Assembly (NCBI GenBank): GCA_016840095.1 | Contig: JAEOSZ010000011.1 | Span: 27,506-91,505 of the forward strand | DNA from: Candidatus Heimdallarchaeota archaeon | Lineage (GTDB): Archaea > Asgardarchaeota > Heimdallarchaeia > Heimdallarchaeales > Heimdallarchaeaceae | Length of the DNA: 64,000 bases | Direction of reading: 5' to 3' | Shown here: one piece after another, positions 17,720 through 27,245 of the stretch | How the letters are laid out: every line of letters begins with the position of its first letter | Position numbering within the stretch: position 1 is the first letter of the stretch | The notes under the pieces: generated by a model | What the model saw: only the letters and a program-made list of their open reading frames with translations | What the model was told of the DNA's origin: nothing | Databases searched by the model: none | Program-made: the position numbers and the translations under genes

Positions 17720-18049
17720 TTATTTGCCTTTTGCAGTACTTTCAACTAAAGCTTTTAGCTTATCTCGCTTTGCTCCTATAAGAGAGTTGAATGGTTTTCC
17801 ATCTTTAAAGACAACAAATGTAGGAAGACTCGAAATCATGTATTTTTGAGCAAAAATTGATTCTTCGTCCATGTTCATACGAAGGAATCTTACTGTATTT
17901 GCATGTTTTTCAGATAACTGTTCAAAGAATGGTTCAATACTTCTACAAGGTCCACACCATGGTGCCCAGGTATCTACAATAATTGGTTTAGTTTCTGTTT
18001 TTAGAATATTTTCAAATTCTTCATTTGTCACATTTGGTACTTTACCCAT
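17720..18049 (-). CDS. trxA: thioredoxin
   Basis: 109 aa with the WCGPC active site (C32, C35) after DTWAP, the cis-proline segment SSLPTFVVF and the family's usual full length. Reduces protein disulfides in the cytosol. No thioredoxin reductase is adjacent. ATG start. First gene of a minus-strand group that continues into the zinc-motif and roadblock genes, though the 69-bp gap to the next gene leaves co-transcription open. Confidence 0.95.
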   Translation of the reverse strand: MGKVPNVTNEEFENILKTETKPIIVDTWAPWCGPCRSIEPFFEQLSEKHANTVRFLRMNMDEESIFAQKYMISSLPTFVVFKDGKPFNSLIGAKRDKLKALVESTAKGK

Positions 18050-18168
18050 TTAGTTCCCCTTTCAGCTTTCTCAAGAGTTTAGATAGTGTTTTTTGCACTA
18101 CTATATATCTATTCACATTTTGAGTAATTTTTTCAAATAAAAGTTTATGTAAAACAACCGACAGAAGG

Positions 18169-18180
18169 AAAGTTTAAGTA
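18169..18180 (+). promoter_or_regulatory. BRE/TATA promoter of argS
   Basis: AAAGTTTAAGTA, a BRE-like A/G block followed by a TATA element. It sits about 65 bases before the argS ATG, leaving room for a leader of some 35-40 nt that carries AGGAG at 18230-18234. CCGACA occurs six bases upstream, and the RNA promoter at 62333 also has CCGACA just upstream. Confidence 0.5.
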
Positions 18181-18243
18181 TTTTTCAAAATAGTTTGTAG
18201 AAGTAGAATAGAGAAGTTTGTTATAACCTAGGAGCAAAAATCC

Positions 18244-20268
18244 ATGAATTCTCGCATTTATGATTCAATAAAAGAACAACTACAAGAGATTCTTCTAAAG
18301 AAATACAAAGTTACAACAGAATTAGTATGGTCTAAGCCCCATACTTCTGATTTGGGGGATATAAGTTTTCCATTATTTAATGTAGCAAAAGAAACTTCTA
18401 AATCTCCTCAAGATGTTGGTCAAGAATTGATTAGTAATCTTTCAAAAACAGAAATCATAGAAAAAGTTGAGCTAAAAGGTGGTTTTCTTAATATTTTTCT
18501 CAATCAAAATGAGTTTACAAAATTAACTCTGTTAAACATTGTTTCTACAGATGTTTATGGAAAAAGTAATTCTAGAAAGGATGAAAGAGTTATCGTAGAG
18601 CATACTTCAGCAAACCCCATTAGTCCATTACACATAGGAAATATTCGAAATTCTATTCTAGGGGATGTTATTGGACGTATGTATAGATTCCTAGGCGCGG
18701 CTGTAAATTTTAGATATTACGTTAATGATTTAGGACGTCAAATTGCTCCAGTAATAATTGGTTATTTCTTATTAAAAGAGAAAAAAATCAAACCTGACAC
18801 TAAGATCGATATCTGGATTGGAAAGATATATGCTTTAATGAATACTTTTTATGAAATTTATTTGGCAAAAAAGGAAATTGAAAAATTATCTATTAAACCA
18901 ATTTCTGAGAAGTCTTCTTATGTAATAGATGAAGCTGAATTAGAATATTATGAATCAGAACTAGAAAAATTGGATACTGCTAAACAACAGAAAGAGAGAA
19001 TAGTTAAGCAATTACGCAAACTCAATCGTGTTCAAAATTCACTAAAAGTGAAATTGCCACAGTTATATCTTCATCTGAAAAATCTTCTTGATCTGAAGAT
19101 TGAAGATTTAGAGGAATTGGTAAACTCACATCTTGCAGCTTACTTTGATGGAAGAGATGAAGTAATAAAGAAGAAATTTAGAGAAGTGACAGAAAGTACT
19201 ATGTCTGGACATACTGAAACACTGAATCTCTACAATATTCATCATGAGGTCTTTGACTGGGAATCGGAAGTTGCATGGTCTGGTGAAGTCGATAAGATAC
19301 TTTCTCAATTAGATGTAAACGGATTTCTTAGACACGATGGACAGGCTCTTTTACTCAGAAATGATATAATTGCATCACAATTAGGTTTCAAAGAAAAATA
19401 TAATATCAAGCATGAAATTCCTGATTTAATCTTAGTTAATTCTGAAGGAGTTGCCCTATATCCTTGTAGAGATATTGCATATCATCTCAATAAATTGGAG
19501 AAATTTAATGCAAACTATTGTATCAATGTAATTGGTAAAGACCAACAACTTGCACAATTATCAGTAAGAACAGCTTTGTATGGTTTGGGAGAAAAAGAAA
19601 AAGCTGATAGTATCTTGCATTATGATTATGAGATTGTTACTTTAGAAGGAGAAAAAATGGCAGGTAGAGAATTTGAATATGTTACATGTGATGAGTTACT
19701 TGAATTTGCAAAAAATGAAATAGATAATATTCTTGAAAATCGTGATTATACGCCAGAAATTAAGAAAGTAATTTCAAGTAAGGTATCTACAAGTAGTATT
19801 CGTTATTCAATACTTAAAATTGATCCACAGAAAGCTGTTGATATCATTGTAAAAAAGGCAGTAGATCCAAATGAAAATTCAGGTCCTTTTCTGCAGTACT
19901 CCTATGCTAGAGCATTAAACATTCTAGAAAAAGCTCCTGAGAAAGATATTGATGTAAATGAGATAATTAAGTCTGCAAAAGACATCAATTACTCAATAAA
20001 AAACGAAGCTGAATGGAGAATTGTTAATCTAATGGAAGAACTCCCATTTGTCATTTCAAGGGCTTTAGAACAACTCAAACCTGACACTGTTGCGAATTAT
20101 GCATTTTCATTAGCTTCAGCTTTCCACAAATTCTATGATGCATGTCCAGTTTTACAAGCTGAAGATAAAAACAGTCTTGATACAAGAGTTACAATAGTTC
20201 ATTCTTTTGCAAAAAGTCTGGAGAGTCTGTTTGAAGTAATGGGTATAGATACTTTGGAAAAAATGTAG
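18244..20268 (+). CDS. argS: arginyl-tRNA synthetase
   Basis: 674 aa class I aminoacyl-tRNA synthetase. N-terminal Add-1 domain (about 1-105), HIGH motif as HTSANPISPLHIGN near residues 121-134, a KMSKS-equivalent EKMAGRE as in many archaeal ArgRS, and the C-terminal DALR anticodon-binding domain with GPFLQYSYAR. Charges tRNA-Arg with arginine. Good ribosome binding site (AGGAG, spacing 9). The insertion between about 200 and 290 is longer than in bacterial enzymes. A PfkB-type kinase starts 11 bp downstream. Confidence 0.97.
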   Translation: MNSRIYDSIKEQLQEILLKKYKVTTELVWSKPHTSDLGDISFPLFNVAKETSKSPQDVGQELISNLSKTEIIEKVELKGGFLNIFLNQNEFTKLTLLNIVSTDVYGKSNSRKDERVIVEHTSANPISPLHIGNIRNSILGDVIGRMYRFLGAAVNFRYYVNDLGRQIAPVIIGYFLLKEKKIKPDTKIDIWIGKIYALMNTFYEIYLAKKEIEKLSIKPISEKSSYVIDEAELEYYESELEKLDTAKQQKERIVKQLRKLNRVQNSLKVKLPQLYLHLKNLLDLKIEDLEELVNSHLAAYFDGRDEVIKKKFREVTESTMSGHTETLNLYNIHHEVFDWESEVAWSGEVDKILSQLDVNGFLRHDGQALLLRNDIIASQLGFKEKYNIKHEIPDLILVNSEGVALYPCRDIAYHLNKLEKFNANYCINVIGKDQQLAQLSVRTALYGLGEKEKADSILHYDYEIVTLEGEKMAGREFEYVTCDELLEFAKNEIDNILENRDYTPEIKKVISSKVSTSSIRYSILKIDPQKAVDIIVKKAVDPNENSGPFLQYSYARALNILEKAPEKDIDVNEIIKSAKDINYSIKNEAEWRIVNLMEELPFVISRALEQLKPDTVANYAFSLASAFHKFYDACPVLQAEDKNSLDTRVTIVHSFAKSLESLFEVMGIDTLEKM

Positions 20269-20279
20269 GTGAGGTTATC

Positions 20280-21290
20280 GTGTTAAAGGATACAATGATC
20301 TATGGAGGTTTTGATCCAGCTTTTATTGATATTGATATTCAACCTATCAACCAGAAAAAAACAGGATTTATCAAAGAACTTCCTAAAACAGGATCTCATC
20401 ATATTAATACAAAAATAGATTTTCAACCCGGTGGAAATGGTTTCAACCTTTGTAGAACTTTAGCAACACTAGGTAGAAATATAACTTATGTAGGACCTTC
20501 TTCTACCTTCTTTGAAAAATTAGTGAAAGACAAAGGCATCCCGGTGAAAATCACAACAATTGAGAATGTTAATGTAAATTATACTACAATACTAAATATG
20601 TTGGATGGAGAAATTCAATTCAATTCAGTTCAAGGAAATCTTTCAATAGGAAACTTAACTCCAAAAATTATCAACTATTATCGCGAGAGTCCTTTAAAAC
20701 CAATTAGTAATGTAGCTCTTAATGCGTCTTCAGTTGAATGGATAAGTTCTCTTCTTCTAAGTCTAGTAGATGAAAACATACTTGATAGGATTGAAAATGA
20801 AATTGAATCACTTGATCTTTTGACCTCATGTTCTGGAGTTTCTTTTGATGGAATTATTTTCATAGATCCTTCTGATATTTCTAAATATGATAGAATAATT
20901 GAATTCAGCACAATATTAAAACAGTTAAGTAAATTTGAAGGAGAAAAATATCTCTCAGTCAATGAACATGAATTAGCTACACTAACAGATAAATTTTCAA
21001 AGTCACCTGCAGAATTATCAGAACATCTAAAATTACCTATCATTTTTCACTCAGCTGAACAAGTCATTTTCTATGGAAAAGAAAAAATCATGTTAAAAGC
21101 AAAGGAATTAGAACGAAAAGTGAAATTTGTAGGAGCAGGTGATTGTTTTAATGGTGCTTTTCTAGATTCAATTTTCGATTCTTGTTCCATTGAAGATTCC
21201 TTATCATATGCTATAGATGCTGCATCACATCTGATTGAGACTGGAATATACCCAGACTCATTACATATCTCAAAAAGAATAAATAGCTAA
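20280..21290 (+). CDS. PfkB-family carbohydrate/nucleoside kinase
   Basis: 336 aa, GTG start after GGTGAGGT. Ribokinase-fold signatures: the Gly-rich FQPGGNGFNLCRTLATLG near residue 50, and the C-terminal anion-hole/catalytic VGAGDCFNGAF (catalytic Asp in GAGD) near residue 285. Family members phosphorylate sugars or nucleosides with ATP. Ligand residues do not let me choose a substrate. Likely in one transcript with argS (11 bp gap), with no evident metabolic link. Confidence 0.88.
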   Translation: MLKDTMIYGGFDPAFIDIDIQPINQKKTGFIKELPKTGSHHINTKIDFQPGGNGFNLCRTLATLGRNITYVGPSSTFFEKLVKDKGIPVKITTIENVNVNYTTILNMLDGEIQFNSVQGNLSIGNLTPKIINYYRESPLKPISNVALNASSVEWISSLLLSLVDENILDRIENEIESLDLLTSCSGVSFDGIIFIDPSDISKYDRIIEFSTILKQLSKFEGEKYLSVNEHELATLTDKFSKSPAELSEHLKLPIIFHSAEQVIFYGKEKIMLKAKELERKVKFVGAGDCFNGAFLDSIFDSCSIEDSLSYAIDAASHLIETGIYPDSLHISKRINS

Positions 21291-21310
21291 ACATTAGATA
21301 TAACTTAAGC

Positions 21311-21320
21311 CTTTATACGG
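21311..21320 (+). promoter_or_regulatory. TATA-like element before the 344-aa gene
   Basis: CTTTATACGG ends about 14 bases before the ATG at 21335. Its centre is near 20 bases upstream, a spacing typical of leaderless archaeal transcripts. Confidence 0.4.
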
Positions 21321-21334
21321 ATGTTTATAGTACA

Positions 21335-22369
21335 ATGTCACTAAAAGTCGAAGATTCCAAGGAATACAAAGAAATACACAAACGAGTAGAACTTCTACAA
21401 CTCTTGAAACAATATTATGGCTCTGGAGCTAATTTCTATGACTTTGATACTGGTGAGATTCCTTTACGTGACCTTATCGCTTTTATGTCTGATGAAGGCT
21501 TTCCCAGAAGATTACCAGAGACTGAACATGTTCTAAAGAGAATAGATGAAGAGATAATATCATTAGAGAACAAGAAAAAAGAAATGAGATTACAAGAAAT
21601 GGAATCAAGAAACTTGAACTCATTACTGATTATTACTTCTTGGACAAAATTAATTGGGACTCAAAATAAAGGTGTATTTCTAGATAAACCAGTAATGGAT
21701 TTACGAAGAGATACTATCGTAATGCTAACTGATGAAACTCAGACATTTAAGGAACTTACAGATGAAAGATTAGCGGTTATTTTTGGTCCAGGAATATATC
21801 ATTCTGAATTTGCAGTAGATAGAGGTAATTATCTTGAAGATTCATTGGAAATAAATGGAATATGTTTACCATTGGAACTTCTTGGAAAAATCTATACAGC
21901 TGATAAGATATACCAGTCAGACAAAATTGATGCTACAATAACAGAGGTATCGACCATACTACCTTTTCACATTATTGAACAGGCAGAAACAGTTCAAACC
22001 TATGTTAAAGGGATTATTAGTAGAAATGTTTTCCATCCCAACAAAGCAGCCTTAGAGAAATTCAACCATCATATTATGGAAGGGGGATCTTATCCCGCGG
22101 CTGAAGGGTTCAAAATCATGTCAGCACATCCACTTTGGTATAACAAGCTTTTAGTTGAACCTGATTATGAATATAGAACTGGAAGTGGAAAGAGGGCATA
22201 TAGTACAGCTGGAATCGGGGCTTTATCTGGAATGGTACATAAGCTTAAACCAATAATATTTTCTTCACCCTCTAAAGAAAGAGAACAGCTAGAACGAATT
22301 GCAAATATTGTAACCCAATATAGAGAGATGGGATTTCAACTTCTAAAAACTTGGATACCTTCCTACTAG
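21335..22369 (+). CDS. hypothetical protein, 344 aa
   Basis: Not recognised. Residues 1-110 are helical and highly charged with a coiled-coil-like Glu/Lys stretch (EEIISLENKKKEMR). Residues 115-344 are alpha/beta with several conserved-looking patches (FLDKPVMDLRRDT, IFGPGIYHSEFAVDRGNY, HPLWYNKLLVEPDYEYR). No signal peptide, membrane helix or Cys cluster. Ends two bases from the convergent Cgi121 gene. It could be a nuclease-like or DNA-associated protein, but I have no motif to support that. Confidence 0.8.
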   Translation: MSLKVEDSKEYKEIHKRVELLQLLKQYYGSGANFYDFDTGEIPLRDLIAFMSDEGFPRRLPETEHVLKRIDEEIISLENKKKEMRLQEMESRNLNSLLIITSWTKLIGTQNKGVFLDKPVMDLRRDTIVMLTDETQTFKELTDERLAVIFGPGIYHSEFAVDRGNYLEDSLEINGICLPLELLGKIYTADKIYQSDKIDATITEVSTILPFHIIEQAETVQTYVKGIISRNVFHPNKAALEKFNHHIMEGGSYPAAEGFKIMSAHPLWYNKLLVEPDYEYRTGSGKRAYSTAGIGALSGMVHKLKPIIFSSPSKEREQLERIANIVTQYREMGFQLLKTWIPSY

Positions 22370-22370
22370 T

Positions 22371-22895
22371 TCAAAGTATTTCAACTGTAGCTATTATTTC
22401 AAGAGCCTTTTTCTCAATAATTTCTAGTTTTTCTTCACATCCATAATATTCTGCTAGTTCTTTTAATTCCAATATAGGGAGTTTCTTTTGTTTATCATCC
22501 AATATGTTCTCGGAAATAGTATCTAGAAATAAATTGAACTCTCGCTCTACTTGATTTTGTTCATTACCAAATGCTATGATCATTATTTCTGTAGATGAAT
22601 CTTTTATGCCTAAGAGATCTATTGAACTAGAAATCTGTCGTTTTCCTGCTAGACGTACTATGAATTCAGTTGAAAAATCCCTTGCAATGTTTTTGTTGTT
22701 GTGAAAAGCTCGTTTTGTGTGAAACAAAGCAGCTACAATTTGTTTATCACTTATCAAGAATTTTGGATCTAACACTTGCAGATAAACTGCTTCTTGTTTT
22801 TGATTTTTTATCTTCTCAATAATCTTATCTGAATTAAGCGATTGAGGAGTAGAAAAAACTAAGTAGTTATACTCGAAACCACTAAGTTCATCCAT
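22371..22895 (-). CDS. cgi121: KEOPS complex subunit Cgi121
   Basis: 174 aa. The pattern QVLDPKFLISDKQIVAALFH, a helix with ARDF, then EFIVRLAGKRQISSSIDLLGI is that of the Cgi121/TPRKB family, where the Arg-Gln-Ile and alternating hydrophobics are characteristic. Cgi121 binds Bud32 and the tRNA CCA end in the KEOPS complex, which makes N6-threonylcarbamoyladenosine at position 37. The other KEOPS genes (Kae1, Bud32, Pcc1) are not in this window. Eight bases downstream of the AMP phosphorylase gene, hence co-transcribed. Confidence 0.88.
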   Translation of the reverse strand: MDELSGFEYNYLVFSTPQSLNSDKIIEKIKNQKQEAVYLQVLDPKFLISDKQIVAALFHTKRAFHNNKNIARDFSTEFIVRLAGKRQISSSIDLLGIKDSSTEIMIIAFGNEQNQVEREFNLFLDTISENILDDKQKKLPILELKELAEYYGCEEKLEIIEKKALEIIATVEIL

Positions 22896-22903
22896 GATAC
22901 TTC

Positions 22904-24427
22904 TTACAACTCCTTTGGACCTCTAATGATATCTAAGATCATTTTTTCCATGTCAATAGGTTCGAAATCTGAAGTTGCTAATTTGATAGCAGATGTTAAT
23001 TTGCTTTCAGATGATGAGTGAATTTCGAAAAGAACATCACCTTTCTTGAATCTATCTCCTCTTTTTACTCTGAGGACAACACCAGCTGTTTTGTCTGCAG
23101 GAGCACCAGCTTGTCTAGCTATTGTTGAAATCGGGGCACTATCTACTGCATAAACAACACCATCACTTTTTGCTTCAATAGTGTCAATATAGGGAGCTGT
23201 AGGAATATCATCAACTTTAATATTTTCATCTCCACCTTGAGCAGAAACAATTTCTCTGAATTTCTGTAAAGCTTTACCACTTTTTAGAATATCTTCAGCA
23301 TATTCGAAACCATATCCTCGTGGACACCAGTTGTGAGCTTCTAGAATAATACCTGATAATGAAAGAGCCTTTCTCATTAAATCTGCACTTCCACTTTGAT
23401 CAGTTAGGATTTGTAAAGCATCTTTTGCTTCTAAAGCGGGACCAATTTTACTTCCAATAGGTCTGTCACCAGGACTGATTATACAATCAAGTTTGATTTT
23501 CAGAGCATACCCTAATGAAGTGAATAAACTACCAACTTCTTGAGCATCCTCTCTATGAACAACTTTAGCTCCCTTACCAGTTGGTAGATCAATTAGAACA
23601 TATTCAGATCCAGCTGCTATTTTCTTAGCAATAATACTAGCAACCATGAATTCCTTAGGATCGATTTTTACAGTCTCAAGAACTGAGATAATCTTATCAG
23701 AAACATCTGCCAAACCTACAGTTTCACCACTTACAATGCATCCTCCAGTTGTATCTACTACATTTGTCATTTCTTCAAGTGTTAGTTCACAAGGCATAAG
23801 CAATTCTACTGCATCAATTGTTCCGGCTGGTGATGTAATAGCTCTAGTGGAAACTTTGGGAATTGTGAGTCCTGAAGCTGCTAAAACAGGTATCATAATA
23901 GGAGTTATTCTATTTCCTGCAATACCTCCAATACTATGTTTATCAACCACAGGCTTTTTCTTAGGATTTAAAATCTGAGAGTTATGAATAATAGCTTTAG
24001 CAACTGAGGTTGTTTCTTCCATAGTCAAACCTTGGACTTGGAATAACGACATCAATACTGCAATTTGAGTTGGATGCATCAAATTTTTATCTATAGATTC
24101 GAAAATAGCATCTATTTCTTCTTCTTTAAGCACTTCTCCCCTCATTTTTTTATGAATTAGATGAATTAAATGTTCATTAGTGAGTTCTTTAAGAACTATC
24201 TCACTGCCTTTCTGGATTCCATGCTCTTTGGCTAGTTTTCCAGATATCCCTACTGTATTTTCAGGATAATTGTCACTTGTGGATACTTTTAATCCAATAT
24301 TAAAAGGAGAAATCTCAATTAATTGCCCAGGCAAAATATCATATTTGTGGGCTAAATCAGAGTTAATTAACATATATTCTGGCTCTGAATCTAATACATT
24401 ATCTAATCTTACTGTTAATTTTATCAT
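22904..24427 (-). CDS. deoA: AMP phosphorylase
   Basis: 507 aa, the usual length of the archaeal AMP phosphorylase branch of the thymidine phosphorylase family. It has the extra N-terminal beta domain (1-85), the alpha domain and phosphate-binding region (KPVVDKHSIGGIAGNR near 175, STRAITSPAGTIDAVE near 210), and a C-terminal beta-hammerhead domain. Known reaction: AMP + phosphate to adenine + ribose-1,5-bisphosphate, feeding the archaeal route to RuBP via R15P isomerase and RuBisCO; neither partner is in the window. The call of AMP rather than thymidine or pyrimidine specificity rests on length and N-terminal domain. Confidence 0.9.
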   Translation of the reverse strand: MIKLTVRLDNVLDSEPEYMLINSDLAHKYDILPGQLIEISPFNIGLKVSTSDNYPENTVGISGKLAKEHGIQKGSEIVLKELTNEHLIHLIHKKMRGEVLKEEEIDAIFESIDKNLMHPTQIAVLMSLFQVQGLTMEETTSVAKAIIHNSQILNPKKKPVVDKHSIGGIAGNRITPIMIPVLAASGLTIPKVSTRAITSPAGTIDAVELLMPCELTLEEMTNVVDTTGGCIVSGETVGLADVSDKIISVLETVKIDPKEFMVASIIAKKIAAGSEYVLIDLPTGKGAKVVHREDAQEVGSLFTSLGYALKIKLDCIISPGDRPIGSKIGPALEAKDALQILTDQSGSADLMRKALSLSGIILEAHNWCPRGYGFEYAEDILKSGKALQKFREIVSAQGGDENIKVDDIPTAPYIDTIEAKSDGVVYAVDSAPISTIARQAGAPADKTAGVVLRVKRGDRFKKGDVLFEIHSSSESKLTSAIKLATSDFEPIDMEKMILDIIRGPKEL

Positions 24428-24578
24428 TTTATTTCCGCCAGATTCATTTTTATATCTTTAAACAGTAAGTGGTTTTTAGCCTATAATAAGCGTTGCGTAT
24501 CTGTAAAAAAACGAATTTTTAGCTTAATTTGTCTTACCCGTAATAATTATTAATCATTTTTTCTATAATAATTTAGAA

Positions 24579-24728
24579 ATGTTTAGCGATAATGGTTCAG
24601 AAAAAATTAAGGATAAGAAAAAAGAAGAAAAGCCATTCAATTGTACTGGCTGTGAAACCCCTTTAGGGAAATATGATGAAACTTGTCCTAATTGTGAAAG
24701 AAAGAATCCCAAGTATCTAATTGGTTGA
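24579..24728 (+). CDS. small zinc-ribbon protein, 49 aa
   Basis: ATG at 24579, TGA at 24726-24728. A basic N-terminus (KIKDKKKEEK) is followed by C22-x2-C25 and C36-x2-C39, a rubredoxin-like zinc ribbon. Such tiny zinc ribbons are common in archaea and may bind nucleic acid or another protein. Coding support comes from the double CxxC and a matching small gene 60 bp downstream. No clear ribosome binding site, so it may be leaderless. Confidence 0.6.
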   Translation: MFSDNGSEKIKDKKKEEKPFNCTGCETPLGKYDETCPNCERKNPKYLIG

Positions 24729-24788
24729 TTCAATCATTGAGAAACTATTTATATGCTACTCAAATTCATATCTGTGTAGGTAAGTAAA

Positions 24789-24965
24789 ATGGCGGAAATT
24801 CCACTCCCCCCAAGTAACAAGAAATCAGATGATGGTGATTCTGATGCTGATTGTGAAAAATATGATCCTATAATGGGTGGATATTGTAAGTACTACGTTA
24901 CTAAAACCGGAGAATGTATGATAAAATTCAGTTTGTGTGATGGTTTTGGGATTTTAAAGAAATAA
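24789..24965 (+). CDS. small cysteine-containing protein, 58 aa
   Basis: ATG at 24789 shortly after GTAGGTAAG; TAA at 24963-24965. An acidic N-terminal third (SDDGDSDADC) is followed by four Cys in all (C22, C33, C43, C50) spaced about 7-11 apart, possibly a metal or disulfide site. Family unknown. A TATA-like stretch (ATTTATATGC near 24747) precedes it at a promoter-like distance, which supports it being expressed. Confidence 0.55.
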   Translation: MAEIPLPPSNKKSDDGDSDADCEKYDPIMGGYCKYYVTKTGECMIKFSLCDGFGILKK

Positions 24966-24973
24966 CAAATGAG

Positions 24974-25807
24974 TTATCTTCTAAGCAATTGATCTAAATC
25001 ATTACTGATTTCTTTAACATTTGCTACTATTCTGTTTTGACCTGTCCCTTTATTTCCTTCAGTATCTATTGTTGCTGAAGTCAGAAATAGAGGTTTGAAG
25101 AATTCTCTAATCATCTGTTTTCCATCACCAAGAAGACATGAACAGGTTCCAACATACTTATCCCCTTCAACTCTTCTTACTCTGAAGAAGCTGACATGGT
25201 TTGCACGATCTCTCCAGATAATAAGATTTGCAGATAAGTAAATATTGTCTCTGATAATGTGTCCTAGGTAAACATTAGGATCAAGACCGAGTTCATATAA
25301 ATCAGTGTTGGTTTGTTTATCAAAATTTGTTAGCACCATTATTTTTGTGTTTTTAGAGAGTTGTTCATATCTTTCTATAGGGATTTGTTCTGTTGATTCT
25401 TTGACTATGAATGTGTATGACCTATCTCTTCGTAGTGTATAAGCAGCTTGATATTCGATCATTGCGGAGGCTAATTCTAATAGTAATGGAGCTTCTTTTT
25501 TACTGATTTCGAATTTTTCGATAGATTGAATAGGAACTTTAGATTTTGTTAATAGACTACATACAAGAACTCCTATTAGATCATGCGATAGTGAACCAGC
25601 AACAATACAACCAGACGGCAAAAGAATTGCAGGCAATTGATTTAAGGGAATGCCTTTTTTCTCAGCTGATTCTCTTTTCTTACTTACTTGATGAACTATT
25701 AGTTTTACTTCTTGTGTTTTTAGTGCGCTTATAACTGCTGTCAGAAACTTTAATGTAGGCTGACAGTGGTCACAGTGCTCATCGTGAATATATATTTCTA
25801 ATTCCAT
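24974..25807 (-). CDS. thioredoxin-fold protein with unknown C-terminal domain
   Basis: 277 aa. Residues 1-85 follow a thioredoxin/glutaredoxin-like pattern: strand LEIYIHDEHC, then C-x2-C (C12, C15), a helix, strand VKLIVHQV, and cis-Pro-like LNQLPAILLPSGCIVAGS. Residues 100-277 are a separate alpha/beta domain with no motif I recognise. It might pass electrons or bind metal. No signal peptide. Convergent with the 58-aa Cys protein (8 bp apart). Confidence 0.7.
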   Translation of the reverse strand: MELEIYIHDEHCDHCQPTLKFLTAVISALKTQEVKLIVHQVSKKRESAEKKGIPLNQLPAILLPSGCIVAGSLSHDLIGVLVCSLLTKSKVPIQSIEKFEISKKEAPLLLELASAMIEYQAAYTLRRDRSYTFIVKESTEQIPIERYEQLSKNTKIMVLTNFDKQTNTDLYELGLDPNVYLGHIIRDNIYLSANLIIWRDRANHVSFFRVRRVEGDKYVGTCSCLLGDGKQMIREFFKPLFLTSATIDTEGNKGTGQNRIVANVKEISNDLDQLLRR

Positions 25808-25886
25808 TTTGCCCCAACAATCTAATCAATGAACGAATAAATAGAGATTTGAAATGATTATTATAAACATTGTCGTTCTATGTATT

Positions 25887-27143
25887 TTATCTGCCAGTTT
25901 TTCCCCTAATATAACGGTCAAGGTATTTTTCTCTAGCTAGTTCTATGGCATCATAGGCATGAGAAAAGCAATCTAATCTTCTTTCAGGGATTGGATCCCA
26001 TCCTCTACCATCACTATTTTCTGCTAGCAGTAGATGTTTCCACATCTGTTCGGTTATTTCACTTTCTGGTAGATGAGCAAAATACCATCGTGCTTCCCAA
26101 CAAAGCCTTTCCAATTTCTGATTGTCTTCATCTCTAGTCCAAAGATCCAATCTCCTATCTGGAGCCCAACTTCCTGTTTTCATATAGCCAAGATCTTTTG
26201 GTTTATTGTCCTTTAGATATTTGAAAGGTAAGATCATTTGGTTTTCTGGGATTTTCATCATTCTTTCAATGAATTTCCTCAGATCCTCATGTGTTATCAT
26301 TTTTCCCTCAACAAGGCTTCTATAACCAAAAAATTCGATATCTGTTCCATATGGAATAACTAGACCTGTAGATTTCTTATGCCTTGATAAGTTTCTTATC
26401 GCTTTCTTTTGTGAAATAAAAGGAAATTTCATTAAGCTGGCTGATGAGAAAATGCTCCAAGCTTGAGGTACTTTTAAACCAGTAATTGTTCCCTTAACAC
26501 CTTTTAACTCAACTGGATTGAAATTTGATTTTCTAGCAGATTTTTTGAGCCCTTTTACAGCTCTTCTATATTTGAAAAACTTACTCAAAATTCCTTTCGC
26601 TTTCATAAATTCTATAATATAATGAGTTGCAGAGAAGTATGGAAAATTATATTCATTAGAATCATTTAGTAGAGGGGAGCTCATATTGTATAATTCTTCA
26701 TCAATGAAAGTATATGAAAAATCGAAATTCTTTAGGACTCTTGGAATTAAAGGATCATAAGCTAATTCAGGTAACCAGAATCCCTTAGGTTTGTAATTCA
26801 AAGTTGACTCAAGAACATCATTGTTGAATTCTATCTGTTTTTTCATATCAATAACAGGTAATAGAGGAAAGATTGGATGTGAATATCCACAGCCTACCAT
26901 CTCGAATTTACCTTGTTCTATTCCTTCCTTTAGTAAATCAATTACTTCAGGATAACTGTTCTTTAGAATCTCTAAAGTGACACCTGTAAAATTGAGAACC
27001 ACTTCCAGTTTAGGAATATCTAGTAGAGTAGAAAGAACTGGAATGTAACTTTTGTTCACAACATCTGGTATCTCACTAACTGGAATTTCTGCATACTGTA
27101 AATTAGCATGTAAAACGATAGTAGAATACACAAGAGGAAACAC
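25887..27143 (-). CDS. glycoside hydrolase family 57 protein
   Basis: 418 aa, GTG start about 20 bases after a TATA-like element (TTTATATTA), so probably leaderless. GH57 signs: HANLQYAE near the N-terminus, the EMVGCGYSHPIFPLLP segment, GFWLPELAYDP with the likely nucleophile Glu, and IPYGTDIEFFGYR with the likely acid/base Asp. GH57 enzymes act on alpha-glucans (amylase, 4-alpha-glucanotransferase, branching enzyme). It is divergent from galT, so the pair may belong to sugar or glycogen metabolism. Exact specificity unknown. Confidence 0.85.
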   Translation of the reverse strand: MFPLVYSTIVLHANLQYAEIPVSEIPDVVNKSYIPVLSTLLDIPKLEVVLNFTGVTLEILKNSYPEVIDLLKEGIEQGKFEMVGCGYSHPIFPLLPVIDMKKQIEFNNDVLESTLNYKPKGFWLPELAYDPLIPRVLKNFDFSYTFIDEELYNMSSPLLNDSNEYNFPYFSATHYIIEFMKAKGILSKFFKYRRAVKGLKKSARKSNFNPVELKGVKGTITGLKVPQAWSIFSSASLMKFPFISQKKAIRNLSRHKKSTGLVIPYGTDIEFFGYRSLVEGKMITHEDLRKFIERMMKIPENQMILPFKYLKDNKPKDLGYMKTGSWAPDRRLDLWTRDEDNQKLERLCWEARWYFAHLPESEITEQMWKHLLLAENSDGRGWDPIPERRLDCFSHAYDAIELAREKYLDRYIRGKTGR

Positions 27144-27245
27144 TTAATTCATAATATAAACGTTTTGGGAGGTAAAAAATGGTAATTTTTATTTAGCTTA
27201 GAAATATCCGAAGATATTAAATACACCAATAGCAGTTCTAAAGCA

